Positions 7,731 through 17,701 are shown, counted from the first letter of the stretch. The stretch: 55,103 nucleotides of DNA from Bacteroidales bacterium (GCA_017513445.1 JAFXFS010000005.1:1-55103); one strand, 5' to 3'. The notes: a model not told the origin generated them from the letters alone. Translations and numbers: made by a program.

Positions 7731-9512
7731 TTACATTCTTTCAGGCAATTCAATACCCAAAATAGCCATTGCCTTTGTCAAGACATCTGCAACTATTGAT
7801 ATAAGCATCAATCTTTGACCAATCAATTCACTATTTTCTTCCTTCAGAATTGGAGTAATATGATAGTATTGATTAAACTCTTTTGCCAAATCATAAGCAT
7901 AATTTGCAATGATAGCAGGAGAGTGTAAATCTCCACCCTCACGCACTTTGTCAGGATATGCAGAGATAAGTTTGATTAGCTCTATCTCTTTGTCTGACAA
8001 TTGATTACCCGCGTGAGACACTTCACATCCCATATCCTTGGCTTTTCTCAAAATTGATTTGATACGAGCGTGTGTATATTGGATAAATGGGCCTGTATTT
8101 CCATTAAAGTCTATAGACTCCTTAGGATCAAAGAGCATTGTTTTCTTAGGATCAACCTTAATAATAAAATACTTCAAAGCACCCAAGCTAATCATTCTGA
8201 AAAGTTTGTCTTGCTCCTCCTCAGTTAGGTTATCAATCTTGCCCAAAGCTAGAGAAGTCTCTTTCGCAGTTGAATACATCTGTTCCAAAAGATCATCCGC
8301 ATCTACAACTGTACCTTCACGTGACTTCATCTTACCCTCTGGTAATTCAACCATTCCATAAGACATATGATAAATTGAATCTGACCACTCAAAACCTAAC
8401 TTTTTAAGAATCAATTTAAGCACTTGGAAGTGATAATTCTGCTCATTACCAACAACATAGATATGTTCATCAAATTGATATTCATCATATCTTTGATTTG
8501 CTGTACCCAAATCCTGTGTCATATAAACTGATGTTCCATCAGATCTTAACAATAGTTTCTCATCCAAACCGTCAGCACTTAGATTACACCAAACAGATCC
8601 ATCCTCGTGAGTCTCAAAAATACCTCTCTCCAGACCACCCTGAACCAGGGCCTTTCCTAAAAGATAGGTCTGAGATTCATAATATGTTTTGTCAAATGAG
8701 ATTCCAAGATTATTATAGGTAATATCAAAACCATCATATACCCATCCATTCATCTTTCTCCACAGAGCATTAACTTCAGGATCTCCATTTTCCCATTTGA
8801 AGAGCATCTCTTGTGCCTCTTTCTGAATTGTTGACTGCTTTTCTGCCTCCTCTTTAGAAACTCCTGTAGCAGCCATTATCTCCTCTACCTCTTTAACAAA
8901 AAGGTTATTATAAGCGACATAGTAGTCTCCTACAAGATGGTCGCCCTTTTTACCTGATGACTCAGGAGTCACTCCATTTCCAGTTTTCAACCACGCCAAC
9001 ATTGACTTGCAAATATGGATACCTCTATCATTTACAAGGTTTACACGGATTACTTCGTGACCATTTGCCTTCAATAATTGTGAAACAGACCAACCTAGCA
9101 AGTTATTTCTGATATGTCCCAAATGGAGGGGTTTATTTGTATTTGGAGAGGAGAACTCTACCATAACTCTCTTTCCAGTAGCTGGTAATTGCCCGAAATT
9201 TTCATCATCATTGATACCATTAATTACGCTACTCCAATATAGTGGAGATAACTTAATATTAAGGAATCCTTTGATAACATTGAAAGATGAAACCTCTGGT
9301 GTAGAAGCTTTTATTGCCTCACCAATCTCCTGCGCTGTAATCTCTGGGGACTTTTTACTTATTCTTAAAAGAGGAAAAACCACTACTGTCAAATCACCTT
9401 CAAACTCCTTTCTAGTTGGTTGGATTTGAATCATTTGTTGACAACCTGTTGCGCCATAAAGACTCTCTATGGCAAGTGCAACTCTCTGTGAAATAAACTG
9501 CTCAGAATTCAT
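7731..9512 (-). CDS. argS: Arginyl-tRNA synthetase
   Basis: The enzyme charges tRNA-Arg with arginine. The 593-residue class I synthetase shows the N-terminal Add-1 domain, the HIGH-type motif in SSPNTNKPLHLGHIRNN (about residues 123-137), the segment KMKSREGTVVDADD that takes the place of KMSKS as in many ArgRS, and the C-terminal DALR anticodon-binding domain ending in GIELPERM. It starts 2 bases after the stop of the AGCS symporter gene and is the last gene of that minus-strand run. No hairpin terminator is obvious after it. Confidence 0.96.
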   Translation of the reverse strand: MNSEQFISQRVALAIESLYGATGCQQMIQIQPTRKEFEGDLTVVVFPLLRISKKSPEITAQEIGEAIKASTPEVSSFNVIKGFLNIKLSPLYWSSVINGINDDENFGQLPATGKRVMVEFSSPNTNKPLHLGHIRNNLLGWSVSQLLKANGHEVIRVNLVNDRGIHICKSMLAWLKTGNGVTPESSGKKGDHLVGDYYVAYNNLFVKEVEEIMAATGVSKEEAEKQSTIQKEAQEMLFKWENGDPEVNALWRKMNGWVYDGFDITYNNLGISFDKTYYESQTYLLGKALVQGGLERGIFETHEDGSVWCNLSADGLDEKLLLRSDGTSVYMTQDLGTANQRYDEYQFDEHIYVVGNEQNYHFQVLKLILKKLGFEWSDSIYHMSYGMVELPEGKMKSREGTVVDADDLLEQMYSTAKETSLALGKIDNLTEEEQDKLFRMISLGALKYFIIKVDPKKTMLFDPKESIDFNGNTGPFIQYTHARIKSILRKAKDMGCEVSHAGNQLSDKEIELIKLISAYPDKVREGGDLHSPAIIANYAYDLAKEFNQYYHITPILKEENSELIGQRLMLISIVADVLTKAMAILGIELPERM

Positions 9513-9514
9513 TA

Positions 9515-10891
9515 CTATTTTTTCTTATTAGCATTAAAAAATTCATTCATCAAGGCCTTTGCCTTAGGTGCTAAAATAAACATTGTAATCATAGTCGGGA
9601 AAGCCATTAGACCATAACTAAGATCAACCAACGAAACTATTGATTTCAGTGGCACTACTGCTGCTAAAATCAATGTTGCCAAGAAGTAGTATACATAGTA
9701 CTTCTCATATTTTGCACCAAAGATAAAACCTGTACATTTTTGACCATAAAATGAGTATGAAAACATGGTCGAAAAAGCAAATATAGTAACAATTATCAAT
9801 AAAAGATACTTTCCTACACCGGGTATTGATGCATCAAATGTAGTAATTGCGACTCTTAATCCCTCAACAGAGTTCATACCTCCCTGTGGGATTAAATCCG
9901 ATTGTATTAATATTGCTATTGCTGTTAATGTACAAACAAGACCGGAGTCAATAGATGGACCCAACATTGCAACAAGCCCCTCTCTAATCGGCTCTTTATT
10001 CTTTGAAGCACCGTGCATAATTGAAGCTGTACCAACACCTGCTTCATTAACCAAAGCTGCTCGGCGGATACCTGTAAGTGCGATTGCAATCAACCCTCCA
10101 ATACCACCACCAACACCTGCCTTAATTGTAAATGCACCCTTGAATATAGATGCAAAGACTCCTGGGATACTCTCTAAATGTGTACAGATGATGTAGAATA
10201 CCAATAGGAAATATAAAACAACCATCAGTGGAGTCAATTTAGATGCCACTTTTGCAATTCTCTTAATTCCACCTAATACAACAATAGAGACAAGGATACA
10301 GATAATAGTACCTGATAATAACTTTACAATGTGCTGATTCCCATCTACTGGGAACACTGTTAAATATGCCTCTGTCAATTGGTTAGACTGCATAAAGCAA
10401 GCAGTACCAATCAAACCTGATAGTGCGAAAAATATGGCTAATGGCTTGAATTTTTTTCCAAGACCTTCGGTGATCATATACATTGTACCACCTTGCAACT
10501 CGCCATTACTATCCTTACCCTTATAGAGTACAGATAATGTACCCTCAAAAAATTTTGTTGACATTCCTAAAATTGCACTTACCCACATCCAAAAGATAGC
10601 TCCTGGCCCACCTATCGATAGAGCAATAGCTACACCTGCTATGTTTCCCATACCAACTGTAGCTGCAATTGTAGTAGCAAGGGCCTCAAATGAACTGATT
10701 TGCCCTTGATTTCCCATCTCACTGTGCTTTAATGAATCTATTGCATATTTGAACCCTCTAAAAGGTATAAATCTGGAATAGAATAAGAAAAAAAGCCCAC
10801 CTCCAACAAGTAGTATAAAAAGAGGATAGCCGCAAACGAAATCGCTTGCAGCTACTATAATATCCCCTATTTTATTTAAAAATTGATTCAT
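9515..10891 (-). CDS. Alanine/glycine:cation symporter (AGCS family)
   Basis: This 458-residue inner-membrane protein has about eleven hydrophobic segments. It carries AGCS hallmarks such as ATTIAATVGMGNIAGVAIAL and GGPGAIFWMWVSAILGMSTKFFE near residues 70-110, and NEAGVGTASIMHGASKNKEP near residue 280. The family imports alanine or glycine with sodium. It sits 5 bases after the M3 peptidase gene and 2 bases before argS. Pairing a peptidase lipoprotein with an amino-acid symporter could couple peptide breakdown to uptake, which is inference. Confidence 0.93.
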   Translation of the reverse strand: MNQFLNKIGDIIVAASDFVCGYPLFILLVGGGLFFLFYSRFIPFRGFKYAIDSLKHSEMGNQGQISSFEALATTIAATVGMGNIAGVAIALSIGGPGAIFWMWVSAILGMSTKFFEGTLSVLYKGKDSNGELQGGTMYMITEGLGKKFKPLAIFFALSGLIGTACFMQSNQLTEAYLTVFPVDGNQHIVKLLSGTIICILVSIVVLGGIKRIAKVASKLTPLMVVLYFLLVFYIICTHLESIPGVFASIFKGAFTIKAGVGGGIGGLIAIALTGIRRAALVNEAGVGTASIMHGASKNKEPIREGLVAMLGPSIDSGLVCTLTAIAILIQSDLIPQGGMNSVEGLRVAITTFDASIPGVGKYLLLIIVTIFAFSTMFSYSFYGQKCTGFIFGAKYEKYYVYYFLATLILAAVVPLKSIVSLVDLSYGLMAFPTMITMFILAPKAKALMNEFFNANKKK

Positions 10892-10896
10892 TATGA

Positions 10897-12993
10897 TTAG
10901 TTAATAAGACCTCTATTCTCTAATAGTGGTTTAATATCTGGTTCCTGACCTCTAAAATTGATATAAAGGTCCATAGCATCCATCTCGTTGCTTCTTTCAA
11001 GAATCTCTTTTCTGAATTTAGTAGCAACCTCTTTGTTGAAAATATCTCCTGTTTGAACAAATGCATTGTATGCATCACAATCCAAAACCTCTGCCCAAAT
11101 GTAGCTGTAATAACCAGCTGTGTAACCACCACCAAAAGTGTGGTTGAAATAAGGGCTACGATATCTCGATGGAATTTGTGGAAGTAAACCTCTGTCTCCC
11201 AACACTTTATCCTCGAATGCCATTACATCAAAATCTTCTGGAATCTCTGTAAGAATGTGGAAATCCATATCTAGTAGAGAAGCTGCCAAATATTCAACAG
11301 TGGCAAATCCTTGACCATATTTTCCAGCTTTGATAATCTTTTCTACCAATTCATCCGGAATCACTTCACCTGTTTCATAATGTTTAGCATATACTTGCAA
11401 AAGTTCCTTTTCAAATACCCAATGCTCCATAATCTGAGATGGCAACTCTACAAAGTCGCGAGTCATATAATCCAATCCCTGATACTCAACATCAGCAAAT
11501 AGACCTTGCAAAGCGTGACCAAATTCGTGGAAGAATGTTTCAGTCTCATCTGCACTTAGAAGAGCAGGTTTGTCTCCAACTGGACGAGTGAAGTTTCCAA
11601 CAATCGCCATAAGAGGAGCAACTCTTTCTCCATCAACATATTTAGTACCTCTGTATGATGTACACCAAGCACCGCCTCTCTTTTGGCCAGCACGTGCATA
11701 CATATCCATAAATAGAAGACCTAAGTGTGTACCATCTTCATCTTTACACTCGTAAACAACTGCTTCAGGGTGTGGAAGTGGAACATTTTCAACTTGAGTA
11801 AATGTAATTCCGTACAATTTGTTTGTCAAATAGAAGATACCTTCTCTTACATTTTCCAATTGGAAATAAGGTTTTGTCTCCTCTTCAGAAATACTATATT
11901 TTTCCTGTTTTGCTTTTGCAAAATAGTATCTCCAGTCTGATGCCTCAAGTGGTAGAGAAACTCCCTCTCTCTTAGCAATTTTAGTCATATCATCCAACTC
12001 TTGTTTTGCAACTTTAAGAGCTGGTTCCCATAGTTGGTTCAAAAGATCATAAACTGCCTCAGGTGTTTTGGCCATTCTCTCTTCCAATACATATTCAGCA
12101 TAGTTTTCATAACCCAAAATTTGAGCTTTTTCCAATCTTTTGGCAACTAGATTTTTGATAATCTCTTTATTATCTTGCTCATTGTTGTTATTACAACGAT
12201 TTAGGTAAGCATTCAACATTTGACGACGCAAATCGCGGTTATCTGCACTTTCAAGGAATGGCATAACGCTTGGGTTATCAAGGCCGAATTGCCATTTACC
12301 ACCATTTCCTGATGCCTCTGCGCGTGAAGCCGCCTCCATAATTTGACCTTCAGATAGACCAGCCAAATCCTCTTCATTATCAATCAAAAGAGTCCAAGCT
12401 GCAGTCTCTTTCAACATATTTTGACCAAATGTCAACTGCAAAGCAGAAATTTCGCTATTAACAGCTTTAAGTTGCTCTTTTTTCTCTGGAGAAAGTGTAG
12501 CACCATTTCTTTCGAACGATTTATATGTGTCTTCCAAAAGACGAAGTTGATTTTCATTCAAATCAAGACTATCTTTTGCATCATAAACACTTTTAATTCT
12601 TGCAAATAGTTCATCGCTCAATCTAATCTCGTTAAAGTGAGCACTCGAAATTGGGCTCAATTCCTGAGCTATCGCAATAATCTCATCATTTGAAGCTACA
12701 GATGATGCTGAACTAAATACAGCTGATACTTTTGAGTATAACTCACCAGCATTGTCGTAAGCAGCGATTGTGTTTTCGAATGTTGCTGGCTCTGTTGAAT
12801 TAATAATTGCATCAATTTCAGCTTTATGTTGCTTCAAAGCCTCTTTGAATGCAGGCATATAGTGCTCTGATTTAACATCTTCAAATGGTGGGATACCAAA
12901 TGGAGTGTTCCACTCTTGAAGTAATGGATTTGACTCTGTGCAAGAAACTAATAACATAGTTGCAGAAAGTAGTGATAAGAGTTGTTTTTTCAT
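10897..12993 (-). CDS. M3-family metallopeptidase lipoprotein (Dcp/oligopeptidase-like)
   Basis: This 698-residue zinc peptidase has a lipoprotein signal (LLSATMLLVSC, Cys18) and so is probably anchored in an envelope membrane, where it would trim short peptides. The M3 zinc motif is seen in TFFHEFGHALQGLFADVEYQG, and the rest of the catalytic domain follows (YIWAEVLDCDAYNAF). E. coli Dcp is about 680 residues and soluble; the lipid anchor is a common Bacteroidetes variant. The gene follows the rpoD terminator, but no clear TAnnTTTG box was found in the 76-base gap. It is followed closely by the AGCS symporter and argS. Confidence 0.93.
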   Translation of the reverse strand: MKKQLLSLLSATMLLVSCTESNPLLQEWNTPFGIPPFEDVKSEHYMPAFKEALKQHKAEIDAIINSTEPATFENTIAAYDNAGELYSKVSAVFSSASSVASNDEIIAIAQELSPISSAHFNEIRLSDELFARIKSVYDAKDSLDLNENQLRLLEDTYKSFERNGATLSPEKKEQLKAVNSEISALQLTFGQNMLKETAAWTLLIDNEEDLAGLSEGQIMEAASRAEASGNGGKWQFGLDNPSVMPFLESADNRDLRRQMLNAYLNRCNNNNEQDNKEIIKNLVAKRLEKAQILGYENYAEYVLEERMAKTPEAVYDLLNQLWEPALKVAKQELDDMTKIAKREGVSLPLEASDWRYYFAKAKQEKYSISEEETKPYFQLENVREGIFYLTNKLYGITFTQVENVPLPHPEAVVYECKDEDGTHLGLLFMDMYARAGQKRGGAWCTSYRGTKYVDGERVAPLMAIVGNFTRPVGDKPALLSADETETFFHEFGHALQGLFADVEYQGLDYMTRDFVELPSQIMEHWVFEKELLQVYAKHYETGEVIPDELVEKIIKAGKYGQGFATVEYLAASLLDMDFHILTEIPEDFDVMAFEDKVLGDRGLLPQIPSRYRSPYFNHTFGGGYTAGYYSYIWAEVLDCDAYNAFVQTGDIFNKEVATKFRKEILERSNEMDAMDLYINFRGQEPDIKPLLENRGLIN

Positions 12994-13021
12994 AAATTTA
13001 TCTATTAAATATTATTTGCAT

Positions 13022-13048
13022 AAAAAAAGGGGGGCCAATAGACCTCCC
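13022..13048 (-). terminator. Terminator of rpoD
   Basis: On the minus strand GGGAGGTC (13048-13041) pairs with GGCCCCCC (13036-13029) with one mismatch across a TATT loop, and seven T residues follow (13028-13022). It lies 22 bases after the rpoD stop codon. Confidence 0.85.
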
Positions 13049-13069
13049 TAATTCTTAGAGACCACTTAT

Positions 13070-13930
13070 CTAACCTAAATAGCCTTTGAGAAGCTTGCTA
13101 CGAGCGCTGTGGCGCAATCGTCTAATCGCCTTCTCCTTGATCTGTCTAACTCTTTCTCGTGTTAGTCCAAAATGCTCTCCTATCTCTTCAAGAGTCATCT
13201 CTTGGCAACCGATACCGAAGAAATATTTTACAATATCTCTCTCTCTTTCGGTTAATGTAGATAGCGCGCGTTCTATCTCTTTGTTCAACGACTCATTTAC
13301 CAATCCCTTATCGGCATTTGGAGAATCATTATTAACGAGAACATCTAACAAACTATTATCCTCACCATCAACAAATGGTGCATCGACAGATACGTGACGG
13401 CCTGATACTCTCAAAGTATCGGCAATCTTCTCACGAGGAATCTCAAGAAGTTCAGAAAGCTCATCAGATGAAGGCATACGCTCATTCTCTTGCTCAAACT
13501 TTTGTAGAGCCTTATTAATCTTATTCAGCGCTCCCACCTGATTCAGCGGCAATCTAACAATTCTCGATTGTTCAGCCAACGCTTGAAGAATCGCTTGGCG
13601 AATCCACCAAACGGCATAAGAGATAAATTTAAAACCTCTTGTCTCATCAAACTTTTCTGCGGCCTTGATTAACCCCAAGTTTCCTTCATTAATAAGGTCA
13701 GGCAGACTTAAACCCTGGTTTTGATACTGTTTTGCAACAGAAACAACAAAACGAAGATTTGCTCTTGTTAATTTTTCAAGAGCCTCCTGATCACCTTGCT
13801 TGATTCTTTGGGCTAATTCAACTTCCTCTTCTACAGTGATAAGTTCTTCTCTACCAATCTCTTGTAGATACTTATCGAGAGATGCGCTCTCTCGATTAGT
13901 AATTGACTTTGTTATCTTTAGCTGTCTCAT
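13070..13930 (-). CDS. rpoD: Primary sigma factor (RpoD/SigA type, Bacteroidetes form)
   Basis: The 286-residue protein begins [21 protein letters not shown] and lacks region 1.1, as is typical of the housekeeping sigma factor in Bacteroidetes. Region 1.2 is [15 protein letters not shown]. Region 2 includes the core-binding and -10-reading helices in [16 protein letters not shown]. Region 3 follows at about residues 125-200. Region 4 ends in [18 protein letters not shown]. This factor reads the TTTG/TAnnTTTG promoters annotated here. It has its own promoter and a strong terminator, so it is monocistronic. Confidence 0.97.
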   Translation of the reverse strand: MRQLKITKSITNRESASLDKYLQEIGREELITVEEEVELAQRIKQGDQEALEKLTRANLRFVVSVAKQYQNQGLSLPDLINEGNLGLIKAAEKFDETRGFKFISYAVWWIRQAILQALAEQSRIVRLPLNQVGALNKINKALQKFEQENERMPSSDELSELLEIPREKIADTLRVSGRHVSVDAPFVDGEDNSLLDVLVNNDSPNADKGLVNESLNKEIERALSTLTERERDIVKYFFGIGCQEMTLEEIGEHFGLTRERVRQIKEKAIRRLRHSARSKLLKGYLG

Positions 13931-13947
13931 GTATATAAATAATCACG

Positions 13948-13978
13948 CAAAGGTAGTAATAATAAATAAATAAACAAA
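13948..13978 (-). promoter_or_regulatory. rpoD promoter
   Basis: The minus strand reads TTTG (13978-13975), 19 bases, then TACCTTTG (13955-13948), a full match to the Bacteroidetes housekeeping consensus. It is only 18 bases from the rpoD ATG, which implies a very short leader. Confidence 0.8.
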
Positions 13979-13999
13979 TTAAAATTTTTCGATAAATCT

Positions 14000-15121
14000 C
14001 TATAATTTAACGATAATATCAGAGCGTGCTCCCTCCCTTATAACTGTAACCAACATCTCCTCTCCAGGTCTATGCATACTTACCAATTCCTGAACATTTG
14101 CACCTGTAAGAACTGGTCTCGCATCAATCTCAACGATAACATCTCCAATCTTTATTCCAGCACTCTCTGCAGGTGAATTCTGAGCCACCTCTACCACCAA
14201 CACGCCATCAGCTGTTGGCAGATTGTAGTGCTGTTTAATTGATTCATTAATATTCTGCATAGAGATACCCAACATCGCTCTTCTCACCTCTCCAAAAGTG
14301 ATTAAATCATCTGTAATTTTTGAAACAATACTTACAGGGACTGCAAATGAGTATCCCGTGTAAGAGCCTGTCAAAGAGACAATTGAAGTATTTATACCAA
14401 CCAACTCTCCATTTGCATTTACAAGCGCACCACCACTATTTCCCGGATTCACAGCAGCATCTGTCTGGATAAATGATTCAACTCTAAACTTACCATCATA
14501 ATTTGGCAGTGAGCGCCCCTTTGCACTTACAATACCTGCAGTAATTGTTGACCTCAAGTCGTAAGGGCTACCAATTGCCAAAACCCACTCTCCCAATCTC
14601 AAATCGTCAGAATTACCCATTGGGATAATTGGCAAAGGTGTAGTTGTTTCAACTTTCAACAGAGCTATATCTGTAGCCGGATCTCTTCCCACCAATTTCG
14701 CCTTGAATAGTTGATTATCGTATGTTGTCACCTCAATCTCATCAGCTCCCTCAATAACATGATTGTTAGTAACTATATAGCCATCTTCCGATATAATAAC
14801 ACCAGATCCCATACCAACCTGATCCTTTGGAGTTCTTGCATAGCCGAAAAGCAGGTCCAAGACATTTGAAGGCTGATAATTTTTAGCTCTCTTAACAACT
14901 TTTACATAAACTACTCCCTCTACTGCACTCTCCGCAGCGTCACAAAAATCAACAAGGCCTGTAGAAGAGACCTCTCTCTGTGTCATTTTGACAGAATCCC
15001 TGAAACTTTGTTTGTAATTCACCTCATTAGTCTTACTCTTTGGAAATTGATTTGATGTAAAATAACCACTAATTCCTCCAGCAAGTATGGAAATAATGAT
15101 TGTTAAAAGTACATTTCTCAT
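14000..15121 (-). CDS. HtrA/Deg-family periplasmic serine protease with one PDZ domain
   Basis: This 373-residue protein has an N-terminal signal anchor (MRNVLLTIIISILAGGISGYF), then a trypsin-like domain with the triad His in TNNHVIEGADE, Asp in DPATDIALLK and Ser in AAVNPGNSGGALV. One PDZ domain follows (about residues 280-373), and the protein then ends. DegP-type enzymes have two PDZ domains, so this architecture is DegS-like. It likely degrades or senses misfolded envelope proteins. The frame is open to 15235, but the extra residues look non-coding and would cover the divergent promoter, so I start at 15121. Confidence 0.93.
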   Translation of the reverse strand: MRNVLLTIIISILAGGISGYFTSNQFPKSKTNEVNYKQSFRDSVKMTQREVSSTGLVDFCDAAESAVEGVVYVKVVKRAKNYQPSNVLDLLFGYARTPKDQVGMGSGVIISEDGYIVTNNHVIEGADEIEVTTYDNQLFKAKLVGRDPATDIALLKVETTTPLPIIPMGNSDDLRLGEWVLAIGSPYDLRSTITAGIVSAKGRSLPNYDGKFRVESFIQTDAAVNPGNSGGALVNANGELVGINTSIVSLTGSYTGYSFAVPVSIVSKITDDLITFGEVRRAMLGISMQNINESIKQHYNLPTADGVLVVEVAQNSPAESAGIKIGDVIVEIDARPVLTGANVQELVSMHRPGEEMLVTVIREGARSDIIVKL

Positions 15122-15172
15122 AATAAATATATTGTTATTGATTAATTTAATTACACTTTTTTCGGGTAAAAA

Positions 15173-15204
15173 TTTCAAATTATATGCCAAATTTATTATA
15201 TTTG
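15173..15204. promoter_or_regulatory. Compact divergent promoter between the htrA-like gene and dnaN
   Basis: For dnaN (plus), TTTC (15173-15176), 20 bases and TATATTTG (15197-15204) form a promoter 33 bases before the ATG. For the protease gene (minus), TAAATTTG occupies 15195-15188. The two -7 boxes are back to back with one base between them, so the two polymerases should exclude each other. No good minus-strand -33 box is seen. Confidence 0.6.
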
Positions 15205-15237
15205 TGTGTTTAATTAGACAATAAAAATATATCATAT

Positions 15238-16365
15238 ATGAAATTTACAGTATCAAGTTCAGAATTACTTCAAATATTACTTTCTGTATCGAAAGCGATA
15301 TCAAACAAAAGTCCACTTCCTATCTTGGACAACTTCTTGTTCGTTCTTTCAGGAGACACACTTGAAATTACAGCTTCAGACTCTGAAACAACTCTTAAAA
15401 GTTCACTAAAAATTGACCAAGTTGTTGAAGAGGGTGAAATCGCAGTTCCTGCAAAACTTCTAACTGACTCACTAAAATCTTTCCCTGAACAACCACTTTC
15501 ATTTGTAACAAAAGCCAGTGAGAGTGTTATTCAAATCAGTTGGGCTAATGGTGAATCTCAATTACCATTCTTCCCTGCAGAGGATTATCCTCAACTTCAA
15601 GAACTTAGTGACGATACTACTGAATTAACTATTCCTGCAGAGATTCTACTTGATGCTATAAACAATACAATATATGCAGTTGCTGATGACGAATTCCGCC
15701 CTGTTATGAATGGTATCTTCTTTGATATTTCTGCACAAGGCACAACTTTCGTTGCTTCTGATGCACATAAACTTGTTTGCTTTACAACTCCAGAAGTATC
15801 TCTAGAGAAGAATGCATCTTTTATACTTCATAAAAAACCTGCATTCATCCTAAAGAACTCTATCAGCAAAGGTACAGAAGATGTAATTGTTAAATTCAAT
15901 AGCAAAAATGCAATCTTCCAAATTGATGGTACTACAATGATTTGCCGTTTAATTGAAGGCAAATTCCCTGCATATCAATCAGTTATCCCTAAGAATAACT
16001 ATAATAAACTATATATTGGTCGTACTGATCTACTAAATGCTGTCAAGAGAGTAGCAATCTGTTCAAATCAGGCAACAAATCATATTAAACTTAAACTTGC
16101 AACCAATCTTCTTACAGTATCGGCACAAGATTTAGGTTTCTCTATTGCAGCACACGAACAGCTTATATGTCAATATGAAGGTGATCAATTTGAGATTGGT
16201 TTCAAAGCTCCATATCTTACAGAGATCCTAAGCAACCTTCCTTACGATGACATCTGTATTGAACTTGCTGATGCTTGCAGAGCAATTCTTATCGTTCCTG
16301 CAGATAAAGAGTCTGCCGATACTGATATCTGCGCTTTGGTAATGCCTCTTATGATAAACGCTTAA
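15238..16365 (+). CDS. dnaN: DNA polymerase III beta subunit (sliding clamp)
   Basis: DnaN forms the ring that tethers the replicative polymerase to DNA. The 375 residues match the usual family length and three-domain build. Recognisable stretches are MKFTVSSSELLQILLSVSKAI at the start, NPLPILDNFLF-like SPLPILDNFLF near residue 27, and the C-terminal clamp strand ending IVPADKESADTDICALVMPL. It leads a three-gene plus-strand unit in which the next gene, an exonuclease, starts 2 bases after its stop. There is no dnaA or origin-like region beside it, as is usual in Bacteroidetes. Confidence 0.96.
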   Translation: MKFTVSSSELLQILLSVSKAISNKSPLPILDNFLFVLSGDTLEITASDSETTLKSSLKIDQVVEEGEIAVPAKLLTDSLKSFPEQPLSFVTKASESVIQISWANGESQLPFFPAEDYPQLQELSDDTTELTIPAEILLDAINNTIYAVADDEFRPVMNGIFFDISAQGTTFVASDAHKLVCFTTPEVSLEKNASFILHKKPAFILKNSISKGTEDVIVKFNSKNAIFQIDGTTMICRLIEGKFPAYQSVIPKNNYNKLYIGRTDLLNAVKRVAICSNQATNHIKLKLATNLLTVSAQDLGFSIAAHEQLICQYEGDQFEIGFKAPYLTEILSNLPYDDICIELADACRAILIVPADKESADTDICALVMPLMINA

Positions 16366-16367
16366 GT

Positions 16368-17135
16368 ATGCAACTAAATCTTAAAAACCCTATCCTGTTC
16401 TTTGACATAGAGAGTACAGGATTGAATGTTGCGACCGATAGGATCGTAGAGATATCTATCGTTAAGGTATTCCCAAATGGAGAGAAAGAGGTAAAGACAC
16501 GTAGAATAAATCCTACAATTCCTATATCTCCAGAGGCACAATCTATTCACGGAATCAGCAATGAGGATGTTAAAGATTGCCCTACATTCAGACAAATTGC
16601 TAAATCCTTAGCACAATGGATGAGTGGTTGTGATATTGCCGGATATAATTCGACAAAATTTGACATTCCGCTTCTCGCAGAGGAGTTCCTGCGTGCTGAT
16701 GTAACAGATTTTGACTTTAGAAAACACAACATAATCGATGTTCAGAATATTTTCCATAAAATGGAGAAGAGAACATTAAGTGCAGCATACCAATTCTATT
16801 GCAATAAAAATCTTGAAAATGCACACTCTGCTGAGGCAGACACTTTAGCAACTTATGAGATTCTTATGGCTCAACTGGATCGCTACCCTGATGATTTGGA
16901 AAACGATATGAAGTTTTTAGCAGAATTCTCCTCTAAAAGCAGAAATGTTGATTATGCAGGCAGAATAATTTTGGATTCGGATGATGAACCAATTTTCAAC
17001 TTTGGCAAACATAAAGGTAAAAAAGTCAAAGATGTCTTCAGTACTGAGCCAAGTTATTACAATTGGATGATTAATGGAGATTTCACTTTAGATACTAAAC
17101 AGGTTCTTACAAAGATTAAATTATCAATGCGATGA
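16368..17135 (+). CDS. DEDDh 3'-5' exonuclease (DnaQ/epsilon-like)
   Basis: The 255-residue protein has the exonuclease fold: ExoI in FFDIESTGLNVATDRIVEIS (the D and E metal ligands near residue 13), ExoII in AGYNSTKFDIPLLAEEF, and ExoIII with the His in NAHSAEADTLATYEI. The C-terminal 50 residues (FNFGKHKGKKVKDV to YYNWMI) resemble the small domain found at the end of ExoX-type proteins. It is probably a proofreading or repair exonuclease. It lies 2 bases after dnaN, an arrangement well conserved in Bacteroidetes. Its stop overlaps the start of the next gene by 4 bases. Confidence 0.93.
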   Translation: MQLNLKNPILFFDIESTGLNVATDRIVEISIVKVFPNGEKEVKTRRINPTIPISPEAQSIHGISNEDVKDCPTFRQIAKSLAQWMSGCDIAGYNSTKFDIPLLAEEFLRADVTDFDFRKHNIIDVQNIFHKMEKRTLSAAYQFYCNKNLENAHSAEADTLATYEILMAQLDRYPDDLENDMKFLAEFSSKSRNVDYAGRIILDSDDEPIFNFGKHKGKKVKDVFSTEPSYYNWMINGDFTLDTKQVLTKIKLSMR

Positions 17136-17701
17136 ATATCATTGTAACTCCATATAAAAGTAATTCATTCTATTTTAGACCAGATAATACATTACAAAGG
17201 GATTGCTGTAAAGATTTCTTCATACCAAATGGTGTTAAGAAACTTACTGCGACACCTATATTATATGTAAAGGTCTCTAAAGCTGGTAAAGCTGTAAGTC
17301 AAAAATTTGCTTCTCGCTATTACCAATCATTTGGATATGGAGTTATGATAAACTGCCACTTTGAGGGCAATGATGATCCTGTAATGAAGTTCTACGCTGC
17401 TACATCTGTTGATAATAGTTCTATAATCCCTATGCCTCTTTGGAACATTGAGGCGATCAATGGAGAAATGACTAACTTTTCACTGATTATCAACAATATA
17501 GAAGTTTTCAAATCGACCGAAAATCCTATAGATGTAGAAGAAATAGAGTCTCAAATAGCTGTTGTTTCCAAAAATTGTTCCCTGAGAATTGGAGACTTAA
17601 TTGCATTTGAATTGACTTCTCACGAGATAGAACTCTCACAAGGAGACTCACTTCAAGCTATAATTGGAGAGATGAATCAAATAGATTTCAAAATCTGCTG
17701 A
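17132..17701 (+). CDS. Degenerate fumarylacetoacetate-hydrolase-fold protein (putative pseudoenzyme)
   Basis: This 189-residue protein follows the FAHD1-type scheme along its length. FYFRPDNTL matches the VFLKPDSAL segment, DFFIPN the PIPDF strand, VKVSKAGKAV the VRIGKEGKNI strand, and SLRIGDLIAFEL the FTLKIGDLIFTG strand near the end. The metal ligands are not conserved in my hand alignment: the ExE pair falls at Thr41 and Ile43, and the Asp of the IDFTARD segment at Met72. The fold may be kept for a non-catalytic role. It overlaps the exonuclease gene by 4 bases and the convergent flavoprotein gene by 25 bases. Confidence 0.7.
   Translation: MNIIVTPYKSNSFYFRPDNTLQRDCCKDFFIPNGVKKLTATPILYVKVSKAGKAVSQKFASRYYQSFGYGVMINCHFEGNDDPVMKFYAATSVDNSSIIPMPLWNIEAINGEMTNFSLIINNIEVFKSTENPIDVEEIESQIAVVSKNCSLRIGDLIAFELTSHEIELSQGDSLQAIIGEMNQIDFKIC

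Noticed and set aside
15122-15235. 38-codon upstream extension of the HtrA-like frame
   Set aside because: It covers the dnaN promoter, and the signal anchor already starts at 15121.
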